64,000 nucleotides of DNA, from NCBI RefSeq assembly GCF_028885415.1, contig NZ_CP118527.1:6200001-6264000 (forward strand), in the 5' to 3' direction. The notes beneath the pieces are model-generated. The model searched no databases and was not told where the DNA came from. It was given only the letters and a program-made list of their open reading frames with translations. Below, piece after piece: positions 33,941 through 42,682 of this stretch. Each line of letters begins with the position of its first letter. Positions within the stretch are counted from its first letter, which is position 1. The stretch is from Streptomyces coeruleorubidus. Lineage in GTDB: Bacteria; Actinomycetota; Actinomycetes; Streptomycetales; Streptomycetaceae. A program made the translations under genes and the position numbers.

Positions 33941-35251
33941 TTGCTGACGTCTGTCTTCATCGCTGCCGTTTCACTGGCCCTGTTCTGGATGGCGGCCTTC
34001 ACCCTGTGGTGGCAGATGCACGCCTGGCGTACGCCGGAAGTGCTCGCCTCCACGCGGTTCAGCAGTCCGGACGGGGACGAGCACGTCTCCTTCTCGCTGC
34101 TGCTGCCGGCCCGGCACGAACAGGCGGTGCTGGACCACACGATCCAGCGGCTGCTGGAGTCGAGCCACACCGACTTCGAGATCATCGTGATCGTCGGGCA
34201 CGACGACCCGGAGACGACCGCCGTGGCCGAGCAGGCCGCGGCATGTGATCCACGGGTCCGTGTCGTCGTCGACACACACGAGAAGAAGAACAAGCCGAAG
34301 GCCATGAACACGGCCCTGCCGCACTGCCGCGGTGATGTCGTCGGTGTCTTCGACGCGGAGGACCAGGTCCACCCCGAGCTCCTCGCGCACGTCGACCACG
34401 CCTTCCGCACCACCGGCGCGGACGTCGTCCAGGGCGGCGTGCAGCTGATCAACTTCCACTCCAGCTGGTACAGCCTGCGCAACTGCCTGGAGTACTTCTT
34501 CTGGTTCCGCTCGCGGCTCCACCTGCACGCGCAGAAAGGTTTCATTCCGCTCGGCGGCAACACCGTCTTCGTCCGCACGGACGTCCTCAGGGAAGCCGGC
34601 GGCTGGGACCCGAACTGCCTCGCCGAGGACTGCGACCTGGGGGTGAGGCTCTCCAGCGTCGGCAAGAAGGTCGTCGTCGCCTACGACTCCGACATGGTGA
34701 CCCGGGAGGAGACCCCGGGTTCACTGGTGTCCCTGCTGAAGCAGCGCACCCGCTGGAACCAGGGGTTCCTCCAGGTGTACCGGAAGAAGGACTGGAAGCA
34801 ACTGCCCACCCTCGGGCAGCGGTTGCTCGCCCGCTACACCTTGATGACGCCGTTCATGCAGGCCTTCACCGGCCTGATCATCCCGCTGAACGTGGCGATC
34901 GCGCTGTTCCTGGACGTGCCGGTCGGCATCGCGTTCATCACCTTCCTGCCGGCCGTCACCGCCCTGGTCACCTTCGTCTTCGAGATCGTCGGACTGCACG
35001 ACTTCGGCAAGCAGTACGGGCTGCGCGTGCGGTTCGCGCACTACCTGAAGCTGATCGTGGGCGGCCCCTTCTACCAGGTCCTGCTCGCCGGGGCGGCCGT
35101 GCGTGCCGTGTGGCGTGAGCAGCGCGGCCGCAACGACTGGGAGCTGACGAGCCATGTCGGCGCGCATCTCGACGGGACGGCCGTGGCCCGGCAGGACGTT
35201 CCCGTGGCCCGGCAGAACGTTCCCGTGACCCGAGAGGACGTTCCCGCGTGA
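33941..35251 (+). CDS. Membrane GT2 glycosyltransferase, QxxRW processive type
   Basis: A 436-residue protein: one N-terminal transmembrane helix (MLTSVFIAAVSLALFWMAAF), a cytosolic GT-A domain, and about three C-terminal helices. Motifs are complete for a processive beta-glycosyltransferase: FDAEDQVHP (Asp138), LAEDCDLGVRL with the catalytic EDxD region, and QRTRW at 268-272. This is the layout of cellulose, chitin, hyaluronan and PgaC-type synthases; the donor sugar cannot be deduced. The TTG start has GGGGGGA upstream. The C-terminus carries three VARQDVP-like heptads from a 21-bp tandem repeat. It is the first gene of a four-gene coupled operon. Confidence 0.88.
   Translation: MLTSVFIAAVSLALFWMAAFTLWWQMHAWRTPEVLASTRFSSPDGDEHVSFSLLLPARHEQAVLDHTIQRLLESSHTDFEIIVIVGHDDPETTAVAEQAAACDPRVRVVVDTHEKKNKPKAMNTALPHCRGDVVGVFDAEDQVHPELLAHVDHAFRTTGADVVQGGVQLINFHSSWYSLRNCLEYFFWFRSRLHLHAQKGFIPLGGNTVFVRTDVLREAGGWDPNCLAEDCDLGVRLSSVGKKVVVAYDSDMVTREETPGSLVSLLKQRTRWNQGFLQVYRKKDWKQLPTLGQRLLARYTLMTPFMQAFTGLIIPLNVAIALFLDVPVGIAFITFLPAVTALVTFVFEIVGLHDFGKQYGLRVRFAHYLKLIVGGPFYQVLLAGAAVRAVWREQRGRNDWELTSHVGAHLDGTAVARQDVPVARQNVPVTREDVPA
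35183..35245 (+). repeat. 21-bp tandem repeat (x3) in the GT2 C-terminus
   Basis: Three 21-bp units (35183-35203, 35204-35224, 35225-35245) encode VARQDVP, VARQNVP and VTREDVP. Units 1 and 2 differ by one base. Confidence 0.85.
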
Positions 35252-36897
35252 CCTCCACCCTTCCCGCGGTGACCACTGCCAAGGTCCCCGCGCAGCGCCG
35301 GCCTGCGCCCGGCACCGGTGCGCACCGACGCCCGGAGCCGCCGAGCCGGCTGCGTTCCTCCCGCCCCGACCTGCTCCTGTGCGGTGTCCTCCTCGTGGCG
35401 ATCCTCGTCGTGCAGGGCTGGAACATCGCCGACTACCCGGCCCTCAGCGACGACGAGGGCACCTACCTCGCCCAGGCCTGGTCGGTCCAGCAGGGCAACG
35501 GCCTCGCCCACTACACCTACTGGTACGACCACCCGCCGCTGGGCTGGATCCAGATCGCCGTGCTGACCTGGATACCCGCGCTGATCAGCCCCGAGTCGAT
35601 GACGGTGGGCACCATGCGCGCCGCGATGCTGGTGATCAGCGGCATCAGCGCGGTCCTCGTCTACGTGCTGGGCCGCCGCCTGGCGCTGCCCCGCTGGGCG
35701 GCCGCGCTCGGCATGGTGTTCTTCGGCCTCTCGCCGCTGGCGGTCGTCCTCCAGCGGGAGATCTTCCTCGACAACCTCGCGGTGATGTGGACGCTGCTGG
35801 CCTTCACCCTGGCCGCCTCCCCGAGCCGCCACCTCTGGCACCACTTCGGCGCGGGGATCGCGGCGGCGACGGCCGTCCTCACCAAGGAGACGATGCTCGT
35901 CGTCCTGCCCGCCCTGTTCCTCACCATGTGGCGGCACAGCCACAAGGACACCCGCAAGTTCGCCCTCACCGGAGCCGTCACGGCCTGCGCGCTGATCGGC
36001 TTCGCGTACCCGCTGTTCGCCCTGCTCAAGGGCGAGCTGCTGCCGGGCAGCGGGCACGTCTCCCTCTGGGACGGCGTCAAGTACCAGATGACCAGACCCG
36101 GTTCGGGCTTCATCCTGGACCAGGGCTCCGGCTCCTGGGGCGTGCTCCAGTCGTGGCTGTACTACGACAAGGTCCTGCCCCTCGGCGGCCTCGCGGGCGC
36201 TCTCCTGCTCCTCGTCACCTGGCGCTGGTCCGTCACCGCCCGGGCCCTCGCCGGACCGGCCCTGGCCGTCGCGGTCTTCGCCGCGCTGGCCCTGCGCCCG
36301 AACGGCTACCTGCCCGCGATGTACGTCATCCAGGCCCTGCCGTTCCTCGCCCTCGTCCTCGCCGGAGGAACCGCCTCCGTCGCCCACGCCGTGCTGAGCC
36401 GCTGGCGCTCCGAGGCGGAGAAACGGTACGTCAGCGTGGGCCGGTACGCGCTCGCCACGGTCCTCGCCCTCGCCGCCGGCGCCTACGTCGTACCGCACTG
36501 GTACGACGGCGCCCGCACCGCCGTCACCACCGACGCCAACGCCCCCTACAAGGCCGCGTCGAAGTGGCTGGCCACCGAGGTCGAGAACCCGGAGCGCACC
36601 CGCGTACTGGTCGACGACGCCCTCTGGCTCGACCTCGTGCACCAGGGCTACCGGCCGGGCCTCGGCGTCATCTGGTTCTACAAGGCCGACCTCGACCCGG
36701 CGGTGACGAAGACGATGCCGCGCGGCTGGCAGGACCTCGACTACGTCGTCGCCTCGCCGACCGTGCGACGGGACGCGGCCGACCTGCCCAACGTCAAGGC
36801 CGCCATGGAGCACTCGGCCCCGGTCGCCACCTTCGGCACCGGTCCCGACCGCATCGAGATCCGCCAGATCCAGACCACCGCCGGAGGCGCGCGATGA
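35248..36897 (+). CDS. GT39-like (PMT/ArnT family) membrane glycosyltransferase
   Basis: A 549-residue polytopic protein with about 11 transmembrane helices. After the first helix comes LSDDEGTYLAQAW, whose Asp68/Asp69-Glu70 match the catalytic acidic pair of GT-C enzymes. YDHPPLGWIQIAVL is the second GT39 signature. These enzymes use polyprenyl-phosphate sugars and act on the outer face. The donor is probably produced by the DPM1-like enzyme encoded next. The GTG overlaps the upstream stop (GTGA). The last ~130 residues form a soluble extracytoplasmic domain. Confidence 0.88.
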   Translation: MTSTLPAVTTAKVPAQRRPAPGTGAHRRPEPPSRLRSSRPDLLLCGVLLVAILVVQGWNIADYPALSDDEGTYLAQAWSVQQGNGLAHYTYWYDHPPLGWIQIAVLTWIPALISPESMTVGTMRAAMLVISGISAVLVYVLGRRLALPRWAAALGMVFFGLSPLAVVLQREIFLDNLAVMWTLLAFTLAASPSRHLWHHFGAGIAAATAVLTKETMLVVLPALFLTMWRHSHKDTRKFALTGAVTACALIGFAYPLFALLKGELLPGSGHVSLWDGVKYQMTRPGSGFILDQGSGSWGVLQSWLYYDKVLPLGGLAGALLLLVTWRWSVTARALAGPALAVAVFAALALRPNGYLPAMYVIQALPFLALVLAGGTASVAHAVLSRWRSEAEKRYVSVGRYALATVLALAAGAYVVPHWYDGARTAVTTDANAPYKAASKWLATEVENPERTRVLVDDALWLDLVHQGYRPGLGVIWFYKADLDPAVTKTMPRGWQDLDYVVASPTVRRDAADLPNVKAAMEHSAPVATFGTGPDRIEIRQIQTTAGGAR

Positions 36898-38087
36898 GCC
36901 AGGAGTCCACCGTCCCCGGCGAGGTCGTCGAGACCGCCGAGATCCCCGAACCGGGCGCCGTCACCATCGTCGTACCGACGTTCAACGAGTCGGCGAACGT
37001 ACGGCAGTTGCTGCGCCAGATCACCGAGGCCGTGCCGGCCCGGCTGCCCTGCGAGGTCGTCTTCGTGGACGACTCCACCGACGACACGCCCGAGGTCATC
37101 GAGAAGGCCGCGCAGGACTGCCCGTTCCCGGTGACCGTGCTGCACCGCCAGGAGCCGGTGGGCGGGCTCGGCGGCGCGGTCGTCGAGGGACTGAAGGCCG
37201 CCACGTCCGACTGGATCGTCGTCATGGACGGCGACTGCCAGCACCCGCCGTCCCTCGTGCCGGACCTGGTCGCCACCGGCGAGCGGGCGAACGCCGGGCT
37301 GGTCGTGGCCTCCCGGTACATCAAGGGCGGCAGCCGGGCCGGGCTCGCGGGCAGCTACCGCGTGGCCGTCTCGCGCGGGGCGACCTGGCTGACCAAGGCG
37401 CTCTTCCCGCGCCGGCTGCACGGCATCAGCGACCCGATGAGCGGCTTCTTCGCGATCCGCCGCAGCGCGGTCACGGCCGAGGTGCTCCAGCCGCTCGGCT
37501 ACAAGATCCTCCTCGAACTCGCCGTCCGCAGCCGCCCGCGCCGGGTCACCGAGGTGCCCTTCGTCTTCCAGGACCGGTTCGCCGGGGAGTCCAAGTCGAC
37601 CGCGCAGGAGGGCTTCCGTTTCCTGCGCCACCTGGCCGGGCTGCGCGCCGCCTCGCCGGTCGCGCGCATGGTCGGCTTCGGCCTGATCGGGCTCACCGGC
37701 TTCGTACCGAACCTGCTGGGCCTGTGGGCGCTGACCGCCGTCGGCATGCACTACATACCGGCGGAGGTCCTCGCCAACCAGCTCGGCGTCGCCTGGAACT
37801 TCCTGCTCATCGAGCACCTGCTGTTCCGCGAGCGGCGCCGGCACCGCCGCTGGTGGGACCGGGCCGGCCGGTTCGCGCTGCTCGCCAACGCCGATCTGGT
37901 GCTGCGCATCCCGCTGATCGCCCTGTTCGTGCACCAGTTCCACCTGGGCGTGCTGTCCGCCACCGCGCTCGCGCTGGTGACGACGTTCGTCCTGCGCTTC
38001 GCGGCCACCGAAGCGCTGGTCTATCTGCCGCGCCGGGGCCCCGACAAGCCCGTGCGCGAGAGCCGCACCGCGAGGAGAGCCGCGTGA
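36894..38087 (+). CDS. DPM1-like GT2 fused to a GtrA flippase domain
   Basis: A 397-residue protein. Residues ~18-240 are a GT2 domain of the dolichyl-phosphate-mannose-synthase type (IVVPTFNESANV, FVDDSTDDTPEVI, DGDCQHPP with Asp112/Asp114, SDPMSGFFAIRR). Residues ~255-380 are a GtrA domain with four transmembrane helices (MVGFGLIGLTGFVPNLLGLWALTAVGM). The fusion should make a polyprenyl-phosphate sugar and flip it for the GT39-like enzyme. Its ATG overlaps the preceding stop (ATGA), and its own stop overlaps the next GTG. Confidence 0.88.
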   Translation: MSQESTVPGEVVETAEIPEPGAVTIVVPTFNESANVRQLLRQITEAVPARLPCEVVFVDDSTDDTPEVIEKAAQDCPFPVTVLHRQEPVGGLGGAVVEGLKAATSDWIVVMDGDCQHPPSLVPDLVATGERANAGLVVASRYIKGGSRAGLAGSYRVAVSRGATWLTKALFPRRLHGISDPMSGFFAIRRSAVTAEVLQPLGYKILLELAVRSRPRRVTEVPFVFQDRFAGESKSTAQEGFRFLRHLAGLRAASPVARMVGFGLIGLTGFVPNLLGLWALTAVGMHYIPAEVLANQLGVAWNFLLIEHLLFRERRRHRRWWDRAGRFALLANADLVLRIPLIALFVHQFHLGVLSATALALVTTFVLRFAATEALVYLPRRGPDKPVRESRTARRAA

Positions 38088-40489
38088 ACAAGTACCGGAG
38101 AAGGACCGCACTCGTGGGCGTGGGCGCGCTCACGGCCGGTCTCCTGCTGACCGCGCCCCAGCCCGCCTCCGCCGCCAACCTCATCAGGAACCCCGGCTTC
38201 GAGACCGCCGGCACCGGCGACATGCCGTACTGCTGGGAGAAGTCCGGCTGGGGCGACAACGACTTCACCTTCACCACCACGACCGACGCGCACAGCGGCG
38301 GCAAGGCCATGAAGGTCGAGCTGACCCGCCGCGCCGACGGCGACCGCAAGGCGTTGATCACCGAGTCCGCCGAGTGCGCGCCGGTGGTGACGCCGGGCAG
38401 GCAGTACGACCTCGGCCTCTGGTACAAGACCACCACGCCCGACGCGTCGATCACGCTGTTCCGGCACGACGCGACGGCCGGCTGGCAGTACTGGACCGAC
38501 CTCAAGACGCTGGACCTGGCGGGCGACTGGACCGAGGCCACGGTCCGCACCCCCGAGGTCCCTGCCGGCACCGACCGCATCTCCTGGGGCGTCTCCGTCT
38601 ACGGCACCGGCTCGGCCACGACCGACGACTACACGATGGACCAGGTCCCCGACCCGGTCCTGCCGCCGGAATGCACGGGCACGGCCGAACAGTGCGCGAA
38701 CGGGAAGTGGGACGTGCTGCCCACCAAGAACCCGGTGCGCTCCATGCACTCCGTCGTCCTGCACAACGGCAAGGTGCTGCTGATCGCGGGCTCCGGCAAC
38801 GACGAGTCGATGTTCAAGGCGGGCACGTTCACGTCCGCGGTCTACGACCCGTCGGACGGCTCCTACGAGGTCATCCCCACACCGAAGGACATGTTCTGCG
38901 CCGGCCACGTGCAGCTCCAGGACGGGCGTGTGCTGGTGATGAGCGGCAACAAGGGCTACCCGTCGGGGGACGGCCGCGTCGGCTACCAGGGCTACAAGGA
39001 CTCGTACATCTTCGACCCGGAGACCGAGACCTACACGAAGACCAACGACATGAACGACGGTCACTGGTACCCGTCGGCCACGATCCTCGGCAACGGTGAC
39101 GTCATCTCCTTCGGCGGCCTGAAGGAGGACTCCACCGGCTCGGTCACCGCCGAGCTGTTCTCCGAGGCCGAGCAGCAGTGGCAGCCGACCTGGAAGGTCA
39201 ACCAGACCTGGTCGTACTGGGGCCTGTACCCGTCGATGATCCTCATGCAGGACGGCCGCCTCTTCTACTCGGGCAGCCACGTCTTCGGCAACAACATCCC
39301 CGGCACCGGCTCGGCGATCTACGACTACGGCGCCAACACCATCACCCAGGTGCCGGGCCTGCAGAAGAAGGACGAGCGCGACCAGTCGGCCAGCGTGCTG
39401 CTGCCCCCGGCGCAGGACCAGAAGGTCCTCACCCTGGGCGGCGGCAACATCGACTCCAACCCGGAGGCGAACCGCCTGACCGACATCATCGACCTCAAGC
39501 AGCCCGACGCGTCCTACGTGGCCGGGCCGCCGATCCCGCAGGGCACGGTCGACCTGGGCGACGGCCCGGTGCCGCAGACCGGCGACCAGGGCAAGATGTA
39601 CCTCTCCGCCGTGCTCCTGCCCGACGGCAAGGTGCTGGAGACGGGCGGCGCGCTGCACAACCGTGCCAACCCGGTCTTCGAGACGTCGATCTTCGACCCC
39701 GGGACGGAGACCTTCGACCCGGTGGCCGTCGACCCCGAGGCGCGCGGCTACCACTCCTCGGCGTTCCTGCTCCCCGACGGCCGCGTGATGACCACCGGCG
39801 ACAACCCGGGCAACGGCTCCTGGAACCACGACGTGTCGGTCTACAGCCCGCCCTATCTGTTCAAGGGCCCGCGTCCGGAGATCACCTCGGTGATCGACAC
39901 CGAGTGGAACTACGGCGACACCCAGCGGATCACCGTCGACCGGCCCATCGCCAAGGCCGAGCTGATCCGCCCGGCCGCCGTCACGCACTCCTCCGACCCG
40001 AACCAGCGGTTCGTGGACCTGCCGCTGTCCGTCGACGGCGACAACGTCGACCTGAACGTGACGAGCAACCCCAACCTGGCCCCGCCCGGCTGGTACATGC
40101 TCTTCGCGGTGGACGCGAACGGGGTGCCGTCGGTGGCGAAGTGGGTGCACCTGAAGGGCCCGCAGGCCCTCAAGGCGACGGACGCCTCGGCGCACGTCCA
40201 CGACTTCGCCGACGCGCCCGAGGGCAAGGTCGCGGGGCCAGGCAAGAAGCGCACGTCGCAGAAGGTCAGCCCGACGATCTCCGGCTGCGACCGCCACTAC
40301 GGCTCGATCAACGTCTGCGTGCCGACCGACTTCCCCGCGGAGGTGAAGAAGTCGACGGCGGCGCGCTGTGAGTGGCTGAAGGCGAACGACTACGGCCGGC
40401 TGAAGGTCAACGGCAAGGACGACCCGCTGCGCCTGGACCGCAACGGGGACGGGATCGCCTGCGGCAAGGCAGACGTGAGAAGGGGTTAG
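38084..40489 (+). CDS. Secreted copper-radical oxidase (AA5, galactose/glyoxal oxidase type)
   Basis: An 801-residue secreted protein. The signal peptide ends at ASAAN. Residues ~35-190 form a CenC-like jelly-roll carbohydrate-binding module (LIRNPGFETAGTGDMPYCWE). The oxidase has Kelch-like blades. Cofactor residues can be placed: Cys272 in DMFCAGHV and Tyr329 in HWYPSA, the thioether-linked pair; Tyr556-His557 in RGYHSSA; and His635 in VTHSSDPNQR. A C-terminal DUF1929 domain follows, then an Excalibur-like motif (DRNGDGIACG). It should oxidise a primary alcohol or aldehyde on a sugar and release H2O2. The closest concept is GlxA, which matures a cslA glycan; here it is the last gene of a different glycosyltransferase operon. 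Confidence 0.88.
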   Translation: MNKYRRRTALVGVGALTAGLLLTAPQPASAANLIRNPGFETAGTGDMPYCWEKSGWGDNDFTFTTTTDAHSGGKAMKVELTRRADGDRKALITESAECAPVVTPGRQYDLGLWYKTTTPDASITLFRHDATAGWQYWTDLKTLDLAGDWTEATVRTPEVPAGTDRISWGVSVYGTGSATTDDYTMDQVPDPVLPPECTGTAEQCANGKWDVLPTKNPVRSMHSVVLHNGKVLLIAGSGNDESMFKAGTFTSAVYDPSDGSYEVIPTPKDMFCAGHVQLQDGRVLVMSGNKGYPSGDGRVGYQGYKDSYIFDPETETYTKTNDMNDGHWYPSATILGNGDVISFGGLKEDSTGSVTAELFSEAEQQWQPTWKVNQTWSYWGLYPSMILMQDGRLFYSGSHVFGNNIPGTGSAIYDYGANTITQVPGLQKKDERDQSASVLLPPAQDQKVLTLGGGNIDSNPEANRLTDIIDLKQPDASYVAGPPIPQGTVDLGDGPVPQTGDQGKMYLSAVLLPDGKVLETGGALHNRANPVFETSIFDPGTETFDPVAVDPEARGYHSSAFLLPDGRVMTTGDNPGNGSWNHDVSVYSPPYLFKGPRPEITSVIDTEWNYGDTQRITVDRPIAKAELIRPAAVTHSSDPNQRFVDLPLSVDGDNVDLNVTSNPNLAPPGWYMLFAVDANGVPSVAKWVHLKGPQALKATDASAHVHDFADAPEGKVAGPGKKRTSQKVSPTISGCDRHYGSINVCVPTDFPAEVKKSTAARCEWLKANDYGRLKVNGKDDPLRLDRNGDGIACGKADVRRG

Positions 40490-41211
40490 CTTCCGAACTC
40501 GGCGAGGGCGCGCTCCACGATGGCCTCCAACTGCTCGTGGTGCGCGCCCTTCCAGTACGCCCGGCCGCACTCGGCGCACTGCGCGAACACGTCGTACGTC
40601 GCGTGCGTGCCGTGCTTGAGCTGGTCGGCGACCTCGTCCTTGGTCGCCTCGCGGAGCAGCCCGTTGCAGGCCGTGCACCGTGTCCAGGGCCGCAGTTCGG
40701 GCTGGAAGCGGTCCAGGACGTCCCGCAGCTGCTCCTCCGGCCGGGTGCTGTAGACGAACGCCCCCGCCCACAACTCGCGGCGCCGCAGCAGCCCTCGGTC
40801 ACGGCTCAGCATGACCCGCTGCTCGGCCGCCGAGCGAGCGGCCAGCGCCGGGTCGCCGATGTCGGTCGACTCGTAGGCCGTGTCGACACCGAGCAGCCGC
40901 AGCCGGCGGGCCAGCGTGCCGAGGTGTACGTCGAGGAGGAAACGCAGGGGAGCGCCCGGCACCCGCTGGGGGCGGGCGACGGTCCGTACGGTCACCGACT
41001 CGCCGACCGCCGGGACGTGCGAGACGGGCACCTCGCGGCCGTCCACGACCAGGGCGCCCACCTCGGTCAGCGGCACACCCAGCGACTCGACGACGTGGCC
41101 CAGGCTGGAGACGCCGTCCGTGGTGGCCCGCAGGGCGCCCGACCGCCGGGCCTGGGGGACGAACACGTACAGCTCGGGGGCGAACTCGACGCGGATCTCG
41201 GGACCGTTCAC
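40486..41211 (-). CDS. Mut7-C RNase domain protein with ubiquitin-like N-terminus
   Basis: A 241-residue protein: an N-terminal ubiquitin/MoaD-like domain (residues ~1-80), then a Mut7-C PIN-like nuclease domain (RFLLDVHLGTLARRLRLLGVDTAYESTDIGDP, VMLSRDRGLL with acidic residues), and a C-terminal zinc ribbon formed by CTAC and CAEC. Predicted to be an RNase; targets unknown. The start is GTG. It is convergent with the copper oxidase gene and overlaps its end by 4 bp. Confidence 0.88.
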   Translation of the reverse strand: MNGPEIRVEFAPELYVFVPQARRSGALRATTDGVSSLGHVVESLGVPLTEVGALVVDGREVPVSHVPAVGESVTVRTVARPQRVPGAPLRFLLDVHLGTLARRLRLLGVDTAYESTDIGDPALAARSAAEQRVMLSRDRGLLRRRELWAGAFVYSTRPEEQLRDVLDRFQPELRPWTRCTACNGLLREATKDEVADQLKHGTHATYDVFAQCAECGRAYWKGAHHEQLEAIVERALAEFGS

Positions 41212-41244
41212 CCGGTCAGGATGTCACGGCGGCGGGCGCCGGCC

Positions 41245-41865
41245 TCAGGGTTTTCCGGTCGGCAGGCCGTGCTCCAGGACGTCCAGGGCACGGTCGACGA
41301 GCTCCCGGATGTCGTCCCGGTGGCCGGTCTCGGCCCAGTAGTGGGAGACCTCCATCAGTCCGCCCATCACGGACATGGCGAAGACCCGGAGCTCCAGGCT
41401 GTCGGGGTCGAGCCCGGAGCGCTCGGCGAGGGCCTCGCGGAGCAGTCGGCCGGTCGCCGCCATGCTCTCCATCATGCGGGCGCGGACGGCGGGGACCTCG
41501 ACCCCGAGCCGGGCCCGCAGCCGGGTCACCTCGGGTTCCTCGGCGAGGCTCAGGTCGAGGGCCGTGCGCATCACGTGCCGCAGGACGTCGGCCCACGACT
41601 CGTCCTCCGGGCGGGCCCGCAGCTCCGCCGGCATCACCGGGTCCCACTCGTCGGTGATGACGATGTCCTCCTTGGTCGGGAAGTACCGGAAGACGGTCGA
41701 CGGCGACACCTCGGCCCGGTCGGCGATCTGCTCGATCGTCGTGGCGTCGTAACCCTGCTCCTCGATCAGCGCGTAGGTCGCGGCGCGGATCGCCTGGCGG
41801 GTCTTGATCTTCTTCCGCTCCCGGAGTCCCAGTGGGGGCCGGTCGGCGGGGGTGACACTAGCCAT
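41245..41865 (-). CDS. TetR family regulator
   Basis: A 206-residue regulator. Residues ~20-65 hold the HTH (KTRQAIRAATYALIEEQGYDATTIEQIADRAEVSPSTVFRYFPTKEDIV), followed by a helical ligand domain. ATG at 41865 is chosen over 41892 because a -10 (TACTGT) lies 6 bases upstream and there is no RBS. An inverted repeat across the promoter suggests autorepression. No obvious target is adjacent other than the hemolysin III-like gene. Confidence 0.9.
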   Translation of the reverse strand: MASVTPADRPPLGLRERKKIKTRQAIRAATYALIEEQGYDATTIEQIADRAEVSPSTVFRYFPTKEDIVITDEWDPVMPAELRARPEDESWADVLRHVMRTALDLSLAEEPEVTRLRARLGVEVPAVRARMMESMAATGRLLREALAERSGLDPDSLELRVFAMSVMGGLMEVSHYWAETGHRDDIRELVDRALDVLEHGLPTGKP

Positions 41866-41870
41866 GAATC

Positions 41871-41902
41871 GACAGTAACTCTCAGTCGTCACCCACTGTC
41901 AA
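41871..41902 (-). promoter_or_regulatory. TetR gene promoter and inverted repeat
   Basis: On the minus strand TTGACA (41897-41902) and TACTGT (41872-41877) are 19 bp apart. GACAGT (41871-41876) and ACTGTC (41895-41900) form an inverted repeat over both elements. The ATG follows 6 bases after the -10, so the mRNA is probably leaderless. Confidence 0.5.
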
Positions 41903-41925
41903 TTTCTCCTCGGGTGCAAAGAAAA

Positions 41926-41951
41926 CGGCCACGGCCCGAAAGCCGTGGCCG
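41926..41951 (-). terminator. Intrinsic terminator of the hemolysin III-like gene
   Basis: CGGCCACGGC pairs with GCCGTGGCCG, and on the minus strand TTTTCTTT follows. It isolates the TetR gene from its upstream neighbour. Confidence 0.85.
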
Positions 41952-41968
41952 GGAAGGTCGGGCGGGTT

Positions 41969-42682
41969 CTACCCGTGCTGGTACGCCACCAGCGAGATCC
42001 CCACGTAGTGCGCGATGAAGGCCGCCAGGGTGAAGGAGTGGAACACCTCGTGGAAGCCGAACCAGCGCGGTGACGGGTTGGGTCGCTGGATCCCGTAGAT
42101 CACGCCGCCCGCGCTGTAGAGCAGGCCGCCGACGATGACGAGGACCAGGACGGCGACGCCGCCGGTCCGCATGAAGTCCGGCAGGTAGAAGACGGCCGCC
42201 CAGCCCATCGCGATGTAGCACGGCGTGTAGAGCCAGCGCGGGGCGCCGACCCAGAAGACGCGGAAGAGGATGCCGGCCGCCGCCGCGGCCCAGATGCCCC
42301 ACAGCAGCCACTCGCCCTTGGCCCCCGGTAGGAGCAGCATGGCCAGCGGTGTGTAGGTGCCCGCGATGATCAGGAAGATGTTGGCGTGATCCAGGCGGCG
42401 CAGGACGCCGTCCATGCGCGGACTCCAGTCGCCCCGGTGGTACAGCGCGCTCACACCGAACAGCAGGCACGCCGTCAGCGCGAAGATCCCGCAGGCGATG
42501 CGCCCTCTGGTCGAGTCGGCGAGGGCGGTCAGTGCCAGGCCCGCGACGAGGACGGCCGGAAACATACCGAGGTGAAGCCAGCCGCGCAGCTTGGGCTTCA
42601 CCGGGTGCGGCAGGGAGAGCGCCGTCGGACCGCGGCCGTCGGCCGGCGTGTCCGTAGGCGCGTCGGGGGCGAACGCAGTCAT
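41969..42682 (-). CDS. Hemolysin III/PAQR family membrane protein
   Basis: A 237-residue protein with seven predicted transmembrane helices. ALYHRGDWSPRMDGVLRRLDHANIFLIIAGTYTPLA and the C-terminal FGFHEVFHSFTLAAFIAHYVG are the conserved PAQR blocks, with Ser/Asp/three His candidate zinc ligands. Family members are proposed membrane hydrolases (ceramidase-like); bacterial functions are unclear. ATG at 42682 is chosen: TACCAT lies 6 bases upstream and no RBS exists. Confidence 0.88.
   Translation of the reverse strand: MTAFAPDAPTDTPADGRGPTALSLPHPVKPKLRGWLHLGMFPAVLVAGLALTALADSTRGRIACGIFALTACLLFGVSALYHRGDWSPRMDGVLRRLDHANIFLIIAGTYTPLAMLLLPGAKGEWLLWGIWAAAAAGILFRVFWVGAPRWLYTPCYIAMGWAAVFYLPDFMRTGGVAVLVLVIVGGLLYSAGGVIYGIQRPNPSPRWFGFHEVFHSFTLAAFIAHYVGISLVAYQHG

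Noticed and set aside
33941..40489. Identity with the known cslA-glxA locus
   Set aside because: The synthase lies with a GT39-like enzyme and a DPM1-GtrA fusion, and the oxidase has extra N- and C-terminal modules, so I treat it as a separate, analogous locus.
38021..40771. A 916-codon minus-strand frame over the copper oxidase
   Set aside because: Antisense shadow; the plus-strand protein has a signal peptide and all copper ligands.
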